Source: Siderastrea radians (Eukaryota > Cnidaria > Anthozoa > Scleractinia > Rhizangiidae). Taken from it: DNA of 64,000 nt. Position numbers and translations under genes: made by a program. Positions 46,191-58,900 of this stretch are shown here, in pieces (the stretch's first letter is position 1; the number at the start of each line of letters is the position of its first letter). Below the pieces are notes generated by a model, which saw only the letters and a program-made list of their open reading frames with translations, had not been told where the DNA came from and ran no database searches. The DNA is taken from positions 8,869,294 to 8,933,293 of the forward strand of contig OZ024898.1 in the NCBI GenBank assembly GCA_964017195.1, in the 5' to 3' direction.

Positions 46191-47359
46191 GATCGGGATG
46201 AGGAGGGTCCGGTGACTGACTGCGATTTGAGAAGTTCAGAATGTTTTTCTTGAAAAAAGCCTCTTCAAACTGTACGCGACAATGCCACTTCTGTTTAACG
46301 CACTTTTAGTCCCTTACTTAGCGGATAATGGCCTTTTTCACAAATGCACCCTTGAACTGTCAGAGTTAGCAAACATTTTAAAACACCGACTCCTTAATGC
46401 AGTTCTCCCCAATCTGCAACTAGAGGCTGTACATGTATGTCAACAGAAGTGGCGTTGTCACGTGCAATTTGAAGTCAGTAAATTGAGCTTTTCAATTGCA
46501 AAATTTAATTCAATCTCTGCTGAAGACATTGAATAAAAAGTAGATGTAAGTTAAGGTTTACATATAATCAAGTTAATAATAATAAGTATTAGGAGCATAA
46601 TACAAAGTCTCTATGCTCTTACATCGAATAAAATATAAAAAACAAAGAAAAGAGAGACTAAAAAACGATAACAATATGTAAGAGTTCAAAATCAAATAAC
46701 TAGTGAAAATACTTTTGAAGAGAAACGTTTTAACTAAGCTTTTAAAACTAGTCAAAGAGATAGCCAAACGTATACTACTGAGCATCGAGTTCCATGGCTA
46801 AGGTGCGGCAACTTGGAAGGCTCTATCTCCAGTTTTTGACTTTGTTGGTGAAACAGCGAGCAATACGAAGAGAAGAGGGTGTGGAGGCTAAATGCGAGGA
46901 GAAAATCCATACGCCTTGTGACGATGGTTGTAGTTTCGGCAATGAATAGTAACTTTCAAACGAGCTGGTCGCAAAGGCAAAATACTTTGAACAAAGGACG
47001 AGAAATTCTGAGAAAAGCACGAAAAAGAAAACACCACTGATAAAATGACCTCAGGAACAACTGATGTTTCACTGTTTTATATATTGGAGCATGAACATTT
47101 CAAAGGAATTTATTACCTAAGTGTACGGTCATCGTAAGCTGATTTACTAAATCAGTGATATGACCGGACATTTCAAAACGTTAAACGCCCAGTGAATGCA
47201 TTAGCAGATTAACAATGTTCCATTGTTCTTGAAAACTCTGCCCAAGGGATGTTGACTAACTATTAAACTAAACAAAGTGCAGGGATTTTCTTTCCTGGGG
47301 GCATTGAAAACTCGACTCTTAACGTTAAGCAGGACTAGAGGAAAGTACAAGTCACAGAA
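46191..47359. other. Intergenic, no feature recognised
   Basis: One 84-aa plus-strand ORF (46282-46536) has no recognised motif; it could be chance. Confidence 0.4.
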
Positions 47360-47745
47360 GTGAATTAACCCTATCACGAAACAAGACACTAAACGTTCTA
47401 GAACTTTCTACTTTTGCCAGTGTCAACAGGGAGCGTTAAGGTTTTCACTAATGACGTTCGTTTCTGCAGTTTTAATTCAAAATATCGTTCCAAAAAGGCA
47501 CTCCTGAAAGTGTTTTTACTCAGTATTTTATTCATGCGAGAAGTTCCCAGAGAAAGGCTAAGTTAGAAATTTCGAGTGGCAGAACTTTAAAAAGCATGCT
47601 GTTTTGCAGCTATTTGATAAATCCGAAAAGCGCAATTGGCGTTGTTGCAAAGCTTTGTTTGGAGGTTTGCCTGAGAGATGTCTGAGGGTTGAAGTTATTA
47701 TAACTCCACACTTAATAATAATAACTTAATCCCCCTGTATGCTTC
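47360..47745 (-). repeat. 390-bp interspersed repeat, copy 2 (inverted)
   Basis: Begins GAATTAACCCTATCACGAAAC and ends near AATCCCCCTG, the reverse order of 31310-31700. Confidence 0.8.
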
Positions 47746-48839
47746 AATTAAATTAATTGTATTAAATGCAACTCACTGACAACTGAAATGTCGTGGAGAG
47801 TTGCTGCTAATTGAGTGTAAGTGAATGTCGAAACTTCTGTCAGCTAAAGGAACCTAAAAGGTGCAGTGAAGGTTGCGTCGAAAAGGTTACAAATATTTCC
47901 AGTGTCTTGTTCCAAATCTGATCAGGTAGAAAACATGCTAAAAATGTTAAGTATTTCAGAGTCTATTCTTGATGAAAGGTGTGGCTTCTGCGTTCAAAGC
48001 AAATTGTTCTCCGAGATTCTGTCGTGCAAGGTTGCTTTTACCGCAGCATAAGTGGACGAAAATCTGTCAATCTGTGCACTAGATTTTAGATAATTTGGGA
48101 ATCGAGTAATTTGTCATATCTCGAGTGTGCCATACAGCGCATACTATGTTTAACCTTTATTAGTTAGCACTCCCCCCACCCCTGCACCCTGTATTAACAT
48201 ACTTGATTTTATGCCACTTTTAATTTCTAACACGCTAGGGAACCGTCCTAGCTGGCACGATCTTGCAAGTCACAGTATATACACATAGCCTTTAGGCGAG
48301 TGTGTTATAGAAAGGAATAACTTAGTCGTGTGATATTCATGCAGACTAGACCAAAATCTTTGGACCCAAGCGATCTGAAAGCCAAAAACTGACCGCGAGC
48401 AATTGCAAGATGTCGCGGAAAAATGACAAAGGCGCTGCACCTTGTCACTTAAATCTCGCTAACCATTCCTCCCAGGGAATATTTGGGGTCTTTCTTTACA
48501 TCACGACAACACAGAAATCCGTAACAGCAGTGAACCCAAAAAAAAAAAAAAAAACTTTCGGATCAGTTCTCTTAATCCCCATGCAATTAAACGAAGGCTT
48601 TTCATTCACCCAATTTATTCTTACCTCAAACGTTACCTTGTCTTCACGAACAGTAAGCCCCTACCTTTCATGTTTATACCAACAACCCATAATCCCTTGA
48701 CGCGCTTTGAAAATCACACTCTACAAACGAGATTCCTGACTCTCCCCCAGTCGTCTCTCTAATATAACCGGTGCGCCCTTTGCGAGCTCTTGAGAGACAA
48801 CTGGGGACGAGCAACCTGCAGCTGACAGCTCAAACAAAA
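47746..48839. other. Intergenic, no feature recognised
   Basis: An A14 tract lies at about 48538-48554. No coding signal. Confidence 0.5.
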
Positions 48840-49430
48840 CATGTCTAAACCAGAGCAATCAAATAAATTTGACCAAATTTACACACAAAAAAGCGCGAAG
48901 ATTTTTCTTGTGACAGTGAAGTTAAATTTCCCCCTTTCTTCAACGTTTAGCGGAAAACTTTTCCAACACAACAAACGACTTTCAAACGCCTCCCAAAGTA
49001 GCCTCCAAAGCAGACTTTCTTTCTGGTCACGCATTCCTCCGTCCGTGGGGAGGATAGGAATGCGTGATCGTCACGGAGGGAGGAATGTGTGACTAGCACT
49101 AAGGACTTCTGCGTTGGAGGCGAAATGAGGACCAAAATCAACTGGGACTGAACACTAAAACCAGAAAAGGTTGGCTACTTAGACAAGAGGTTCCCAATCT
49201 AGAGCGATCAGTAAATTTGAACACAGTTACATGCAGAAAAGGGAGAAACTTTTCGTTGTCAGAAAACTGGAGAAACATTTCCCTCTTTCCTCAATGTTTA
49301 CTGGGTGAAATCTTTTCCAACACAAGAAAAGACTAAAAAGCGCGAACTGAGAACCAAAACCAACTGGACTGAGCACTAAAACGACTAAAACTCGAAAAGT
49401 TGGGCTGGTTGTCGGTTTCGAATTGTGCAT
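48840..49430. repeat. Tandem duplication, two diverged copies of about 350 bp
   Basis: AGAGC(A/G)ATCA.TAAATTTGA, AATTTCCC.CTTTC.TCAA(C/T)GTTTA and TTTTCCAACACAA occur in both 48855-48990 and 49199-49335. ACTAAAAC / CGAAAAG.TTGG words follow each copy. Confidence 0.75.
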
Positions 49431-49594
49431 GTGCCCGAAGCGAAGTTCGCAAAAATGCCTTGCAAGCTTCCAGGGAAAGTTAACTTTTCCAGCTGTAACG
49501 GACGTCGTTTGGACTCGAATTTGAGCAGATAGCGGCCAAAATACGGCGTTTATGGCTTAAAGTGGCAGTTTCTCTCCAAACGCTCCACCATCAA

Positions 49595-50330
49595 AGCGTA
49601 ATGCGGACAGCGGTTAACATGGACAGCGGACAAGTTTTTTTGAACCGAGTGGCATGCCCCATACAAAGTAAACCTCGCTTTACGGACACGGCTAACAGTC
49701 TTCCAAAGGTTTGTCAAGTATTCAGTCTGCTGAACTGCAGAGTGAAAATGTCATTGCAAAGCAAAGTTATAATTTCAACGTTGTGCTTTGCACGTGGGGA
49801 AAAAAACTGTAATTTTATTGCCAGACATTTGACCGAGCGCGAGTCGTCCTTAATTTGACCAAAAGTTATAAACATGTAATCTTCCAAAGAGAACGAAAGT
49901 TACAGACATTTAATTAAGATTGTTCTGTTGCATGTAAATTGTGCATAGAAAGAGGTTCTTTAGTCTTTGTATCGATTCGTGTGTCAGTAACATTTATTCC
50001 GAGAATCCGCTTTACAGTGGGGCGGGACAGGGGGGCGGGAGACCGGGAGAAAAGGGGGCGGGAGGTGTACGGGAGGCGGGAGAAGAGGGGGCGGGAAGCG
50101 GGATTCCCAAGGTAGCGGGAAGCGGGAGAAAAGGGGAAAAATTAGGCAACATTGCGCAATATTTCGCAATCGAATAAATGCAAAGGGGCGGGAGCCAAAA
50201 AATACAGGGCGGGAACCGGGATTAAAGGGTACGGGAAGCGGGAGGTTTAAACCCCCCTGTCCCCCCCCACTTTACACGGACACTTTTGCGAACAGTGAAA
50301 ACCACATTAACCGAGTTCCACCGTACGCTA
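49595..50330. mobile_element. Possible DNA-transposon remnant with G-rich insert
   Basis: AAACCTCGCTTTACGGACAC near 49670 and TTTACACGGACAC near 50270 are of the AACCTCG.TTTACGGACAC type seen at pogo/Tigger-like ends in many animals. No transposase survives. The G-rich array (50016-50250) lies between them. Confidence 0.4.
50016..50250. repeat. G-rich GGGCGGGA array with quadruplex potential
   Basis: Dozens of GGG runs separated by 1-7 nt, for example GGGGCGGGACAGGGGGGCGG, satisfy the four-tract G-quadruplex pattern. The words GGGAGAAAAGGGGGCGGGAG and CGGGAAGCGGGA recur irregularly. Confidence 0.8.
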
Positions 50331-50417
50331 TCTTCAAAAGTTTGGGTGTTTTAATCAACTTATCGAAACTCAAATCCAAAACACAGTAGAGTAAGTGACT
50401 TTTCCTCCCCAGGCCAG

Positions 50418-50484
50418 CCGCAACCTCGTTCCCATGCAGGGTCTTTCATCTACCGGAGATGAAACCCGGGGAACGAGGTTGGAC
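50418..50484. mobile_element. Short hairpin MITE with CAACCTCGTTCCC ends
   Basis: CAACCTCGTTCCC at the left and GGGAACGAGGTTG at the right, with GGGTCTTTCATC / GATGAAACCC inside. About 65 bp and almost fully self-complementary. Confidence 0.75.
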
Positions 50485-51311
50485 TCAACACAGTCTAGTA
50501 CCCAGGAGTTTTCCTCCCGCTCACTCAACTCGACTTGGTGCGAAATGTCGTGACGTCACCGAATGAGGTCCCATGCCATAGTATTTTGGCTACGTTTGGA
50601 AAGAAACTAATTAACTGACATCACGTGAAAAGCATTATAAGGTGGATAGTTGTTTTAAACAATATTATTGTGGCGCAAGTTGCAAAGATACGGATCGTCC
50701 AAATTTGAGATACCTTTGTACGAGAGAACATGCATGTTGATTCCTGTTATTCACGTGACGGCAAAGTTTGAAAAGACTATCGCCAACTATGCAGGTGACG
50801 GTCAGGTGTAAAATAAGGATTGGAAAATCACATGTTTAAGGGAAATGGTCAAAACTATTGCACTCAGACAGGACCACCACTCTGCAAAAAGACAGGTGGT
50901 CTCTTTATGTGCCCCCCTTCCCCTACCTTAAAAGATGGTGTCTTGTTTGAATAGCCCCCACTCTATCAGGAGTAGAAACTAAGAAAAAGATTCAAACATC
51001 CTGGTGCCATTTCTCCAGCAATGCAAGCTTCATGCATACCTAATGTGAAAGTCTCAACTCAAATTTTGAGGGCAATAAATTTTGTCCATTTGGCTAATCA
51101 TAGCCCCCTCACTTGTGAATGACCACTTCCCCCCCACCCCCCCCCCCCATCAGGAGTTTATCTCTGCCTGAAACTAAGACACAGTATGTCGCTGTAATAA
51201 AGATGGCAATTTAATTTACGTTCACTCTAGCAACATCGATAACACATACTTGACTTATACGGTACATGAACAATATTTCCATTCATAAGCTCATATATAA
51301 CAACAACCTTT
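50485..51311. other. Intergenic with MITE fragment
   Basis: AGTCTAGTACCCAGG near 50492 is one end of the family at 26051; the other end was not found. A 14-C run lies near 51128-51149. Otherwise nothing recognised. Confidence 0.5.
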
Positions 51312-51453
51312 GGGTGGATTCATTTGCAGCATACGCGTATAGCCGTGGCATTTGTCTATTGGAATTTACTATTGTTTTTAAGCTTGAAAGCAATAAAAAA
51401 TTTCAACAGGCAAATGCGACAGCTGTACGCATATGCTGCAAATGAATCCACCC
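51312..51453. mobile_element. 142-bp MITE with GGGTGGATTCATTTGCAGCA ends
   Basis: The right end is TGCTGCAAATGAATCCACCC. Complementarity continues through ACGCGTATAGC / GCTGTACGCATA and GTGGCATTTG / CAAATGCGAC. Confidence 0.85.
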
Positions 51454-52495
51454 TTTATTGAAAACTAGAGTATAGATTAAAAATCGTTTTATCATAAGCT
51501 GTGCAAAAGAGAACTTTACAGCAAAAGCTGCGAAAAAAGAGCGAAATAAAGCGTTAAAACTCTTTTTTGATAAATACCAAATGAGCTTGTTATAATTTAC
51601 TGTTTCAGCTTAATAACCTTTGAGGCATAAGAAAAAGGCATTTTTTGTTCTACAGCTGTAGGTGTATGGAAGAGGCACCATTTTGATATTTTAGGGCTGG
51701 TATATGAAAGAGTAAGGGTTTGAACCTCACTAAGTACCCCCTCCCCTCTAAGGAGAATAATGGCTCTCAAACAATATGCAGATCGTGTGCTCATTTGTGA
51801 TCATGGGCGCCAAAAAATATTTCACAGCCCACAGAAACCAACCAAATTTGTTTTCTATCTGGAACAATATTTAGCAATATATAAATTGGCACAAACTAGT
51901 TGGACTAGTTTGAATTAAAAGAATATACATAAATAAACACTTGTAAGATTTTTCTAATAAGAAAATAAAACAACTCCACAAAAATTTGCCATATTATTAA
52001 ACGTAATATTATGTATCCACCAGGAGCAAATTTTCACAGCTGCAGGTACACGTCAGAAAAATAAATACCGGTATCTCATGAGAATATGTTAGTTCACGTT
52101 TTAAAGTCCGTATTTGATTGTATTTGCCGTTTGCAAAATTTGGTAGGCTAATAAAGGTTTCTGGTGCAGCTTGAAAAATTTTGCGACCTTACCTTAAAAT
52201 CACGTAATTCATCAAAAAATAAGAAAATTTCAACATAGTACTAAAAATGTAATTTTCCTCTTTTCCACGAATAAGATAGGAGATTTACATGTCTCCCCAC
52301 AACGAACACCCCTGTTTGTTTCAATTTCTTCCAAAATTTGTGCTGTTTTTCATCATATCCCACTCCAAGACTTTATAAGAAAGTAAAAAGCAAAAATTAT
52401 CAGTTCAGCAGCATGCAAAACATAAAAAATGTCACTCTATACTGGTATAGGCAGTTTTCCACTCAATTCCAAAAAAAATTCAGCTACTGATATAT
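51454..52495. other. Intergenic; GGTACT-element fragment near 51650-51760
   Basis: CATTTTGATATTTTAGGGCTGG..ATATGAAAGAGTAAGGG and AAGTACCCCCTCCCCT resemble one end of the GGGTACTCCC family. No coding signal. Confidence 0.45.
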
Positions 52496-52822
52496 TAGGG
52501 GTGTAGAAAATTGTACCAAAAATGACACGACTCAAGATCCAAGATCCAACATCTTGGAATTTAATCTACGTTTTGCTAGCGTCTTATTGGAATCTTGAGG
52601 TTGCAGTCCAGAATAAGCATCTCGAAAACTTGGCCTAAAAAAAAATGCATCTCAAAGTCTGTTCAAGAGTGTCCACTGAATCTTTTGAAGTTAATTATTT
52701 TTCATTTCTTCGAGCTCGAACTTTCCTACCTCCAAATCTTGGCCTCAGATTTTTAAAACATTATAAGGATATTGGTGTTTTACTATTGAGGCTCAGATTT
52801 CATATTTCTACACCCCTTAAAT
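52496..52822. mobile_element. Inverted-repeat element with GGGGTGTAGAAA ends
   Basis: AGGGGTGTAGAAA at the left and TTTCTACACCCCTT at the right. Interior AAGATCC / GGATCTT and TCTTGG words resemble the element at 12222-12771. Lies just beyond the SDR stop codon in the direction of transcription. Confidence 0.65.
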
Positions 52823-52933
52823 TTGCAAACAAACAAGCTTTCTGTGAATTATCATCTACACAGTAACAACAATTCACCTTTTCACTTATACAGGGAATGT
52901 AACCTTGATTGGACATAACAGTTTGCAATTTAT

Positions 52934-55900
52934 TTATTCTGTCTTTTTTGCTCTTCCTTTGAAATCATCCATACATGCGTTGGTTCCAAAGAACTCGGCT
53001 AGAGTATGGTAGGTGGACGTTGGAACAGTGCTGAAAAAACAATAATTAATATTGGTTTTAAAAAAGATCTGCTAGTGTCACTCGTCATCTGGAGCCTCTC
53101 TAAGTTGTTGTGCCCAGGAATCCCAGGAGTGGTACTCCGAGTTTCAAGTGATGGGAATGATCAAATGGGGGCAAAAATCAAAACCCAAAAAAATCCCTAG
53201 GGCTTCCAACAAACCCCAACAAAATCCCTAGACCAAAAATTAACCCCCAAAAAATCCCATGCCGAATTTCCGAGCCTTAAAAATTTCCAGAGAGGTTTAC
53301 ATGATATAAATATGAAAAAAAAAAAACACCAGAAATTGAATGTTTGTGTTTGTTTAAATTCATCAACCAGCTGATTTTATCTTTTCCTCATCTGGAAGCC
53401 ATTCTAATAAAACTAGGGACACCCAAGAACACCTTCTGTTTCAACAATAACATTATGAAGGACAACTCTAAACAAGACCACCCGGGCAAGAACAAGTTGG
53501 TTGTACTTTATTCACAGAACTACATGGCCGGGATACGCCGGGCACTACCACGAATCTTCAGATTGTTTTGAATACCCAAAAAAATCCCTACTTAAATCAA
53601 GCCACCCAAAAAAATACTTGCCAAATTTTCCTACCCAAAAAAATCCCGGAATCAAAATTTTCAGACCCAAAAAAATCCTTTGATCATCCCTGTCACTTGA
53701 AATCCATAGTCCCCCCCCCCCCCGGGGGCAGGAATTCAGAGGTGAAGTTGGTCAGGACCTAGGTTTTTACTAGTCTAGCTAACACAATAAGCCAAGTGGG
53801 TGTGGCTTATACATTCCTTCTTTGGCTTGAGGGATCAAGAGACTCCCATGCAAAACTGCCAAGGTGATAGTTGTAGAGTTTGAAAGTAACCCCAACAAGT
53901 TATCAGAAACGTGCTTCCATCTCTTTCTGGCAAGTAGTTCTAGTTTTGTTGTCACTAAAGTGGAACCCGATATAACAAAATGTCAAGGAACTAGCAAAAT
54001 GTGTTTGTTATAATGGGGGTTATTTTGCATTATTTTGGGGTTCTTTTCCACACATTACTATTAACGGGATGAAGAATATTTAACAATTATCCTGCGAAAT
54101 GGCGTGGAATATCACCGGATACTTAGCCGACGAGTCCGTAGGCCGAGTTGGCTAAATCAGGGTATATTCCGCAAGATTGAGCAGGATAATTGTTTTATTA
54201 TTCAACAAATTCTCATTGACTACCATTTTCATAACGAGAAAAACTATTGCTCTATGATGAAAACGCTAAAAGCTAGCAACACGTAATAAAAATCAAAACA
54301 GAACTTCAAGAATACGAAGTTTACTACCTTTCACTTAAAAAAGACTTATTTACAAACTCATGTTTGGAAATGAGAAGACAGAGTAGAAAATACTGCTACC
54401 TTACCGAGAATAAGTCCTCTTCCTGTGAATTAAAGTCTTTTCAACTTTACAACTTTCTGTGACCAAGTGTGCTGCTTCGTTCGCAATACCATTTTCTTGG
54501 TTGAGTTCTCACTATGAAAATTCCAAGTCAACCTCTGGATATCTTTGTGAGCTGAAGCAAATACTTGTCGACTTTTTGAGAACATTAATTTTAATCGTGG
54601 AAAGTTTCTTCCAGGGAGTTAAAATTTCCAGAAAACACTGCTAAAACTGCCTCGCTTTTCAAAATGTCCGCCAAACAAGCAATAAAGAAATCTGCAGTGC
54701 ACTTCCAAATATGGTCATTTACGTATATCGCAGGATATCTGTCATGTACGGATGACAGATATTGAGGGCTTCCTTACCATATATGGGCATAGTGACAATT
54801 TGTTGAATAATAACATTCGTTATACCGGGGTGTTTGTTTTACAGGGGTGCACTTTATCAGGGTTCCTCTGTTATATATTTACCCACTCGCACTCACAGTT
54901 GAAGGGCCAGGTGGAAAAAGGGCGTAAGTGACGATTTGTGGTTAAAATTGAAATTGCTCCTATTTAGCTGAACATTGGCACACAGGCTGGTTTTCATGTG
55001 AGGAACGCCGTTGCGCACTTATTTCTTGACCTGAGATCGAAAATTTGAAGAATTAGCGTATTACTTTTGCGTGAAAAGTGTTGTTGAACTGAACTTGCTC
55101 AAGTGATGCGTGAAAGATTTCTTTTGTTCTCTGCCTGAACTAAAACAAAGGAATTCAACCTAGAATCCGCGGTCCTGTTGTTTTCTTTGTGTCAGTTTTA
55201 AGCAAAAGTAATACGCTAATTCTTCAAATTTTCGATCTCAGGTCAAGAAATAAGTGCGCAACGGCGTTCCTCTCATGAAAACCAGCCTGTGTGCCAATGT
55301 TCAGCTAAATAGGAGCAATTTCGATTTTAACCTCAAATCGTCACTTACGCCCTTTTTCCACCGGGCCCTTCAGTTGCTTTACCTCCTTCACTGCCCATTT
55401 ATTTCTTACTAACACCTCCTATTAATCATGTGTAATGCACTCCCTAATTTATGATTACTCCTAGCTTTACACTTACACACCATGATGCACATTGTAAACT
55501 ATTACCACACTAAAAACTTTACTTAGCCCATATACAATGTACATTAGCCCAATAACTTTTAGCCCAATATGATCACCTTAGTTGTCAGTTTTACTTGGGA
55601 GTAATCTATTCCACCCTGAATGCGTAATTTGTGCATTTATGAAACCAGAACTCCCTCTGAGTTCATACAACATATGTTTGAGCACACCATTTCCACTTAC
55701 CTTTTAAGCCAGAGAAACAAAGTTAGAATTTTCGGAAGAAACAAAATGCCCTTATTCCGCAGGACGGCATCCACCATTTTATCTGTGGCCCATTCTGGAT
55801 CCAGAATGGGCAGGAGCAGAGGAAACCTAAAAATCATTAAAGTGCAGAACTTTTAACCTTTTAAAAGCCCTAACAGTGATGAAAATGCAATTTCTCCTCA

Positions 55901-58900
55901 CATTGCAGGGGTTTCAATAAAATTTGAAGTAGGCAGCTCGTCTGAATAGAGTAACCGACTGTATCAACTAGGGGTTTGAAAGAATCTTCCTTTAATTACT
56001 TTAATTTAGGGCAAAAAGTAGCCGACTTTTCCGAGCGAAATAGCCGACGCTTTTCGTCGGCTGTCGGTGCTTATTGAAAGCACTGCATTGTCACTACTTG
56101 TTCAAATATTCAAGTGATGAGAATAAAGGAAGTGATCACTAAGGATAGGATGTTTTGATATTTAGACAAATTCTCCTTAATAGTTCCATACAAATTGTAT
56201 GGAGAACAGTAAGGAGAATATACATTTTTATATCAGGGCTTAAAGGGTTAAACCAAAGTACTGAGCTCAAGAGCCATTACTTAAGCCTAACAGAATACTT
56301 ATTCATATAGGTCTTAATGCCCACCCCCCCCCCCAAAGGAAAAAAATAAAAACACACAGTTAATCTTCATTATCACCTGCCTGAGAATCTCACTATCCCA
56401 AAAAAAACCAGGCAATTTATTTTACACTTCTAACAAAGTTGGAATTTTCAATTTCACGTACCCTGTACTTTTTCACTGGAGTAAACTAAAATGAGCATTC
56501 AAAGGGTGATTATTTTAACTGTACCTTGTTTTTACGCCATCAAACATCCCTGTGTTGATAAAGAATGGACAGATGACAGTGGTGTGAACCCCATTTTTCT
56601 TCATGACACCCAGCTCCATGTACAGTGACTCGTCAAAGCCGACAGCTCCAGACTTAGATGCACAGTAGTCGCACAAGCCGCACACACCAAAGAAACCGGC
56701 CGATGATGCTATTGTGACAACGTGGCCATGGTTTTTCTCCAACATTGATGGCAAAAAGGCTTTAGTGGTCTGTGGTAAATTTAAGCAAATAAAACAAATT
56801 AAAATAAATCATTAATTACCCCGCCGTCAGGACAGGACCTAGTAATACCCTTTTCTCATGGTCACTTGCCCCAGTCTCCTGGTTTTTGCTTGGCCAAACA
56901 AATTTCCATTGCAAACTTCTGCTACACCACTTGGGCTTGTATCTTGAGTGACCGAAATATATTTTCCTCCATGAGGGGAAGGAGAACAACCGCGGGGTCT
57001 AAATGCCCCTGAGGCTTTTAAATCAAGTAGAAGTACAGCTTAATCTCTATAAACAGCCGCTCTGATAGGAGACATACAGTACTATAAAGAGACAAGCTCC
57101 TGAGGGGGTACTACCACATACAGTGTAATACCTACAGTACAGGTATGTTCTGCTCAATGGGGTCGTGATTTTGGGACTTCTGATCTATAATGGGGTATCC
57201 ATATTTGAGACGTTTTCTAGAACGGGGTGCAATATTCCAAACATATGAAAGCTTTAAGATATCAGCAGCAATTTTAAATTACTTATGGGAAAATAACACA
57301 ATGCGGTTTGCAAAGAAACAGTTGTATTTCGGAGGTATAGTTCAAACAAACAAAGAAATAACTTTTCTACAGTGTAAAATGGGGTTTTTAAATTTAGTAA
57401 CTATCTAGAACGGGAAAATTGCCTATTTCTAGAACAGAGCATCACTTTGAATGCAAAACCCTTCTAAAACAGGGTCTAATTTTGGAGGCTTGGCCAGCAC
57501 ACACCCACCCAAAACCTACTCACTATAAGCTATACGGGTATGTGCTGCTGAGAAGGGCCTGGAGAGGGGGTACTCTGGATTAAAAGAGACAGGGAGGTGT
57601 GAAGAATTTTTTGGGTCTGACATTCAGTATGCAATTTCAGGATTCTTTTGGGTAAGAGAATTTGGTGAGTATATTAATTTTCTTGGTGGCAATTGATTTA
57701 AGATTTTTTTTAGATCTGGGAAAGCTTACTAGATTATTATACAGGGAATAACATTCAACTTGTACTAATGTTAAAATTGTTAATACTTGTTATCATTTTA
57801 ATAACTTCTGGGTTATATTTTTGAAGTTAGAAAATTTAGGGTTTGAGGTAAACTTTGGTTTGGGGAATTCTTGGGTTTGTCTTCAAGCCCCAGGGATTTT
57901 TTTAGGTTTAATTTTTGTCCCTATTTGGACCTCCCCATCACTTGAAAATCTGGGGTACCCCACCTCACTGGGGTGAAAGGTATGATTTTCAACCAGTTTA
58001 GTCTTAGACAGTCTTGGTCTAGAAAAGAGTGTCACTTAACGGTAAACTAGGGATTGACTCTTGGCGAGTCGGGACTTTTGAAATTTGGATCATGCAAGTC
58101 ACCCGGCACCCTCAAGTGCCAATCAGTTTGAAACTTCAACACCCCCCCCCCCAACCGGGCATACCAGGGGCATTTGACTGTACCTCGTGCCCCGGGAGGG
58201 GGAATTTGAACGTTGCGTTGGCAGGGTGGGAAATTTGAACCAGATTTATCTCTTGTTCTGCTGTAATACGCCTGTGAGTTTTTTCTTTTTGGTTTTTGCA
58301 GGGTTTGACGGATTTAGAAGATAGAATTTCTCCATTGTTAGTGAATAACTCTTTCAAAAGGGTCTTTAAAAGAAGTTTGAAGGTGTCATTACGGCATATC
58401 TCTCTCTAAGCTGAAATATTGCATGAAAGCACACATCTGTAAAGTGTTTGATAAAACGAAATTTGTCTTTGAGGAGAGGTAGGTCAGTGCTAATTGGTGG
58501 GGCATTTGAACGGCTTTTTTGCATCGAGGGGAGGGAATTTGAACAAGCCAATCTTCAAAAGTTCAAATGCCTGGGGGGTTGCCCGGAGGGGATGTTGAAC
58601 TTTCGAATAATTGATCGGCGCACTACCCCGACAGATTTGGACATTGGACTTTGACCCGATATCTGCCAAAACAGCAACGTTTTATAGCCTTTGCATATCT
58701 TAAGAGGAAAAAATTAAATCCAATCTAATAAAATCTTTAAGATTAATATGCTTAAACACAAGCTAAGAACATTGAAAAAAAACAAAACAGTGAAATTTTA
58801 GCGTGTTCAGAGATATAGACGAGTTGATATGTTTGAACAGTGTCTGGCATATTTCAAGAGAACATGTGCGCTTTCACGCAATATTTCAGCTTATTTAAGC

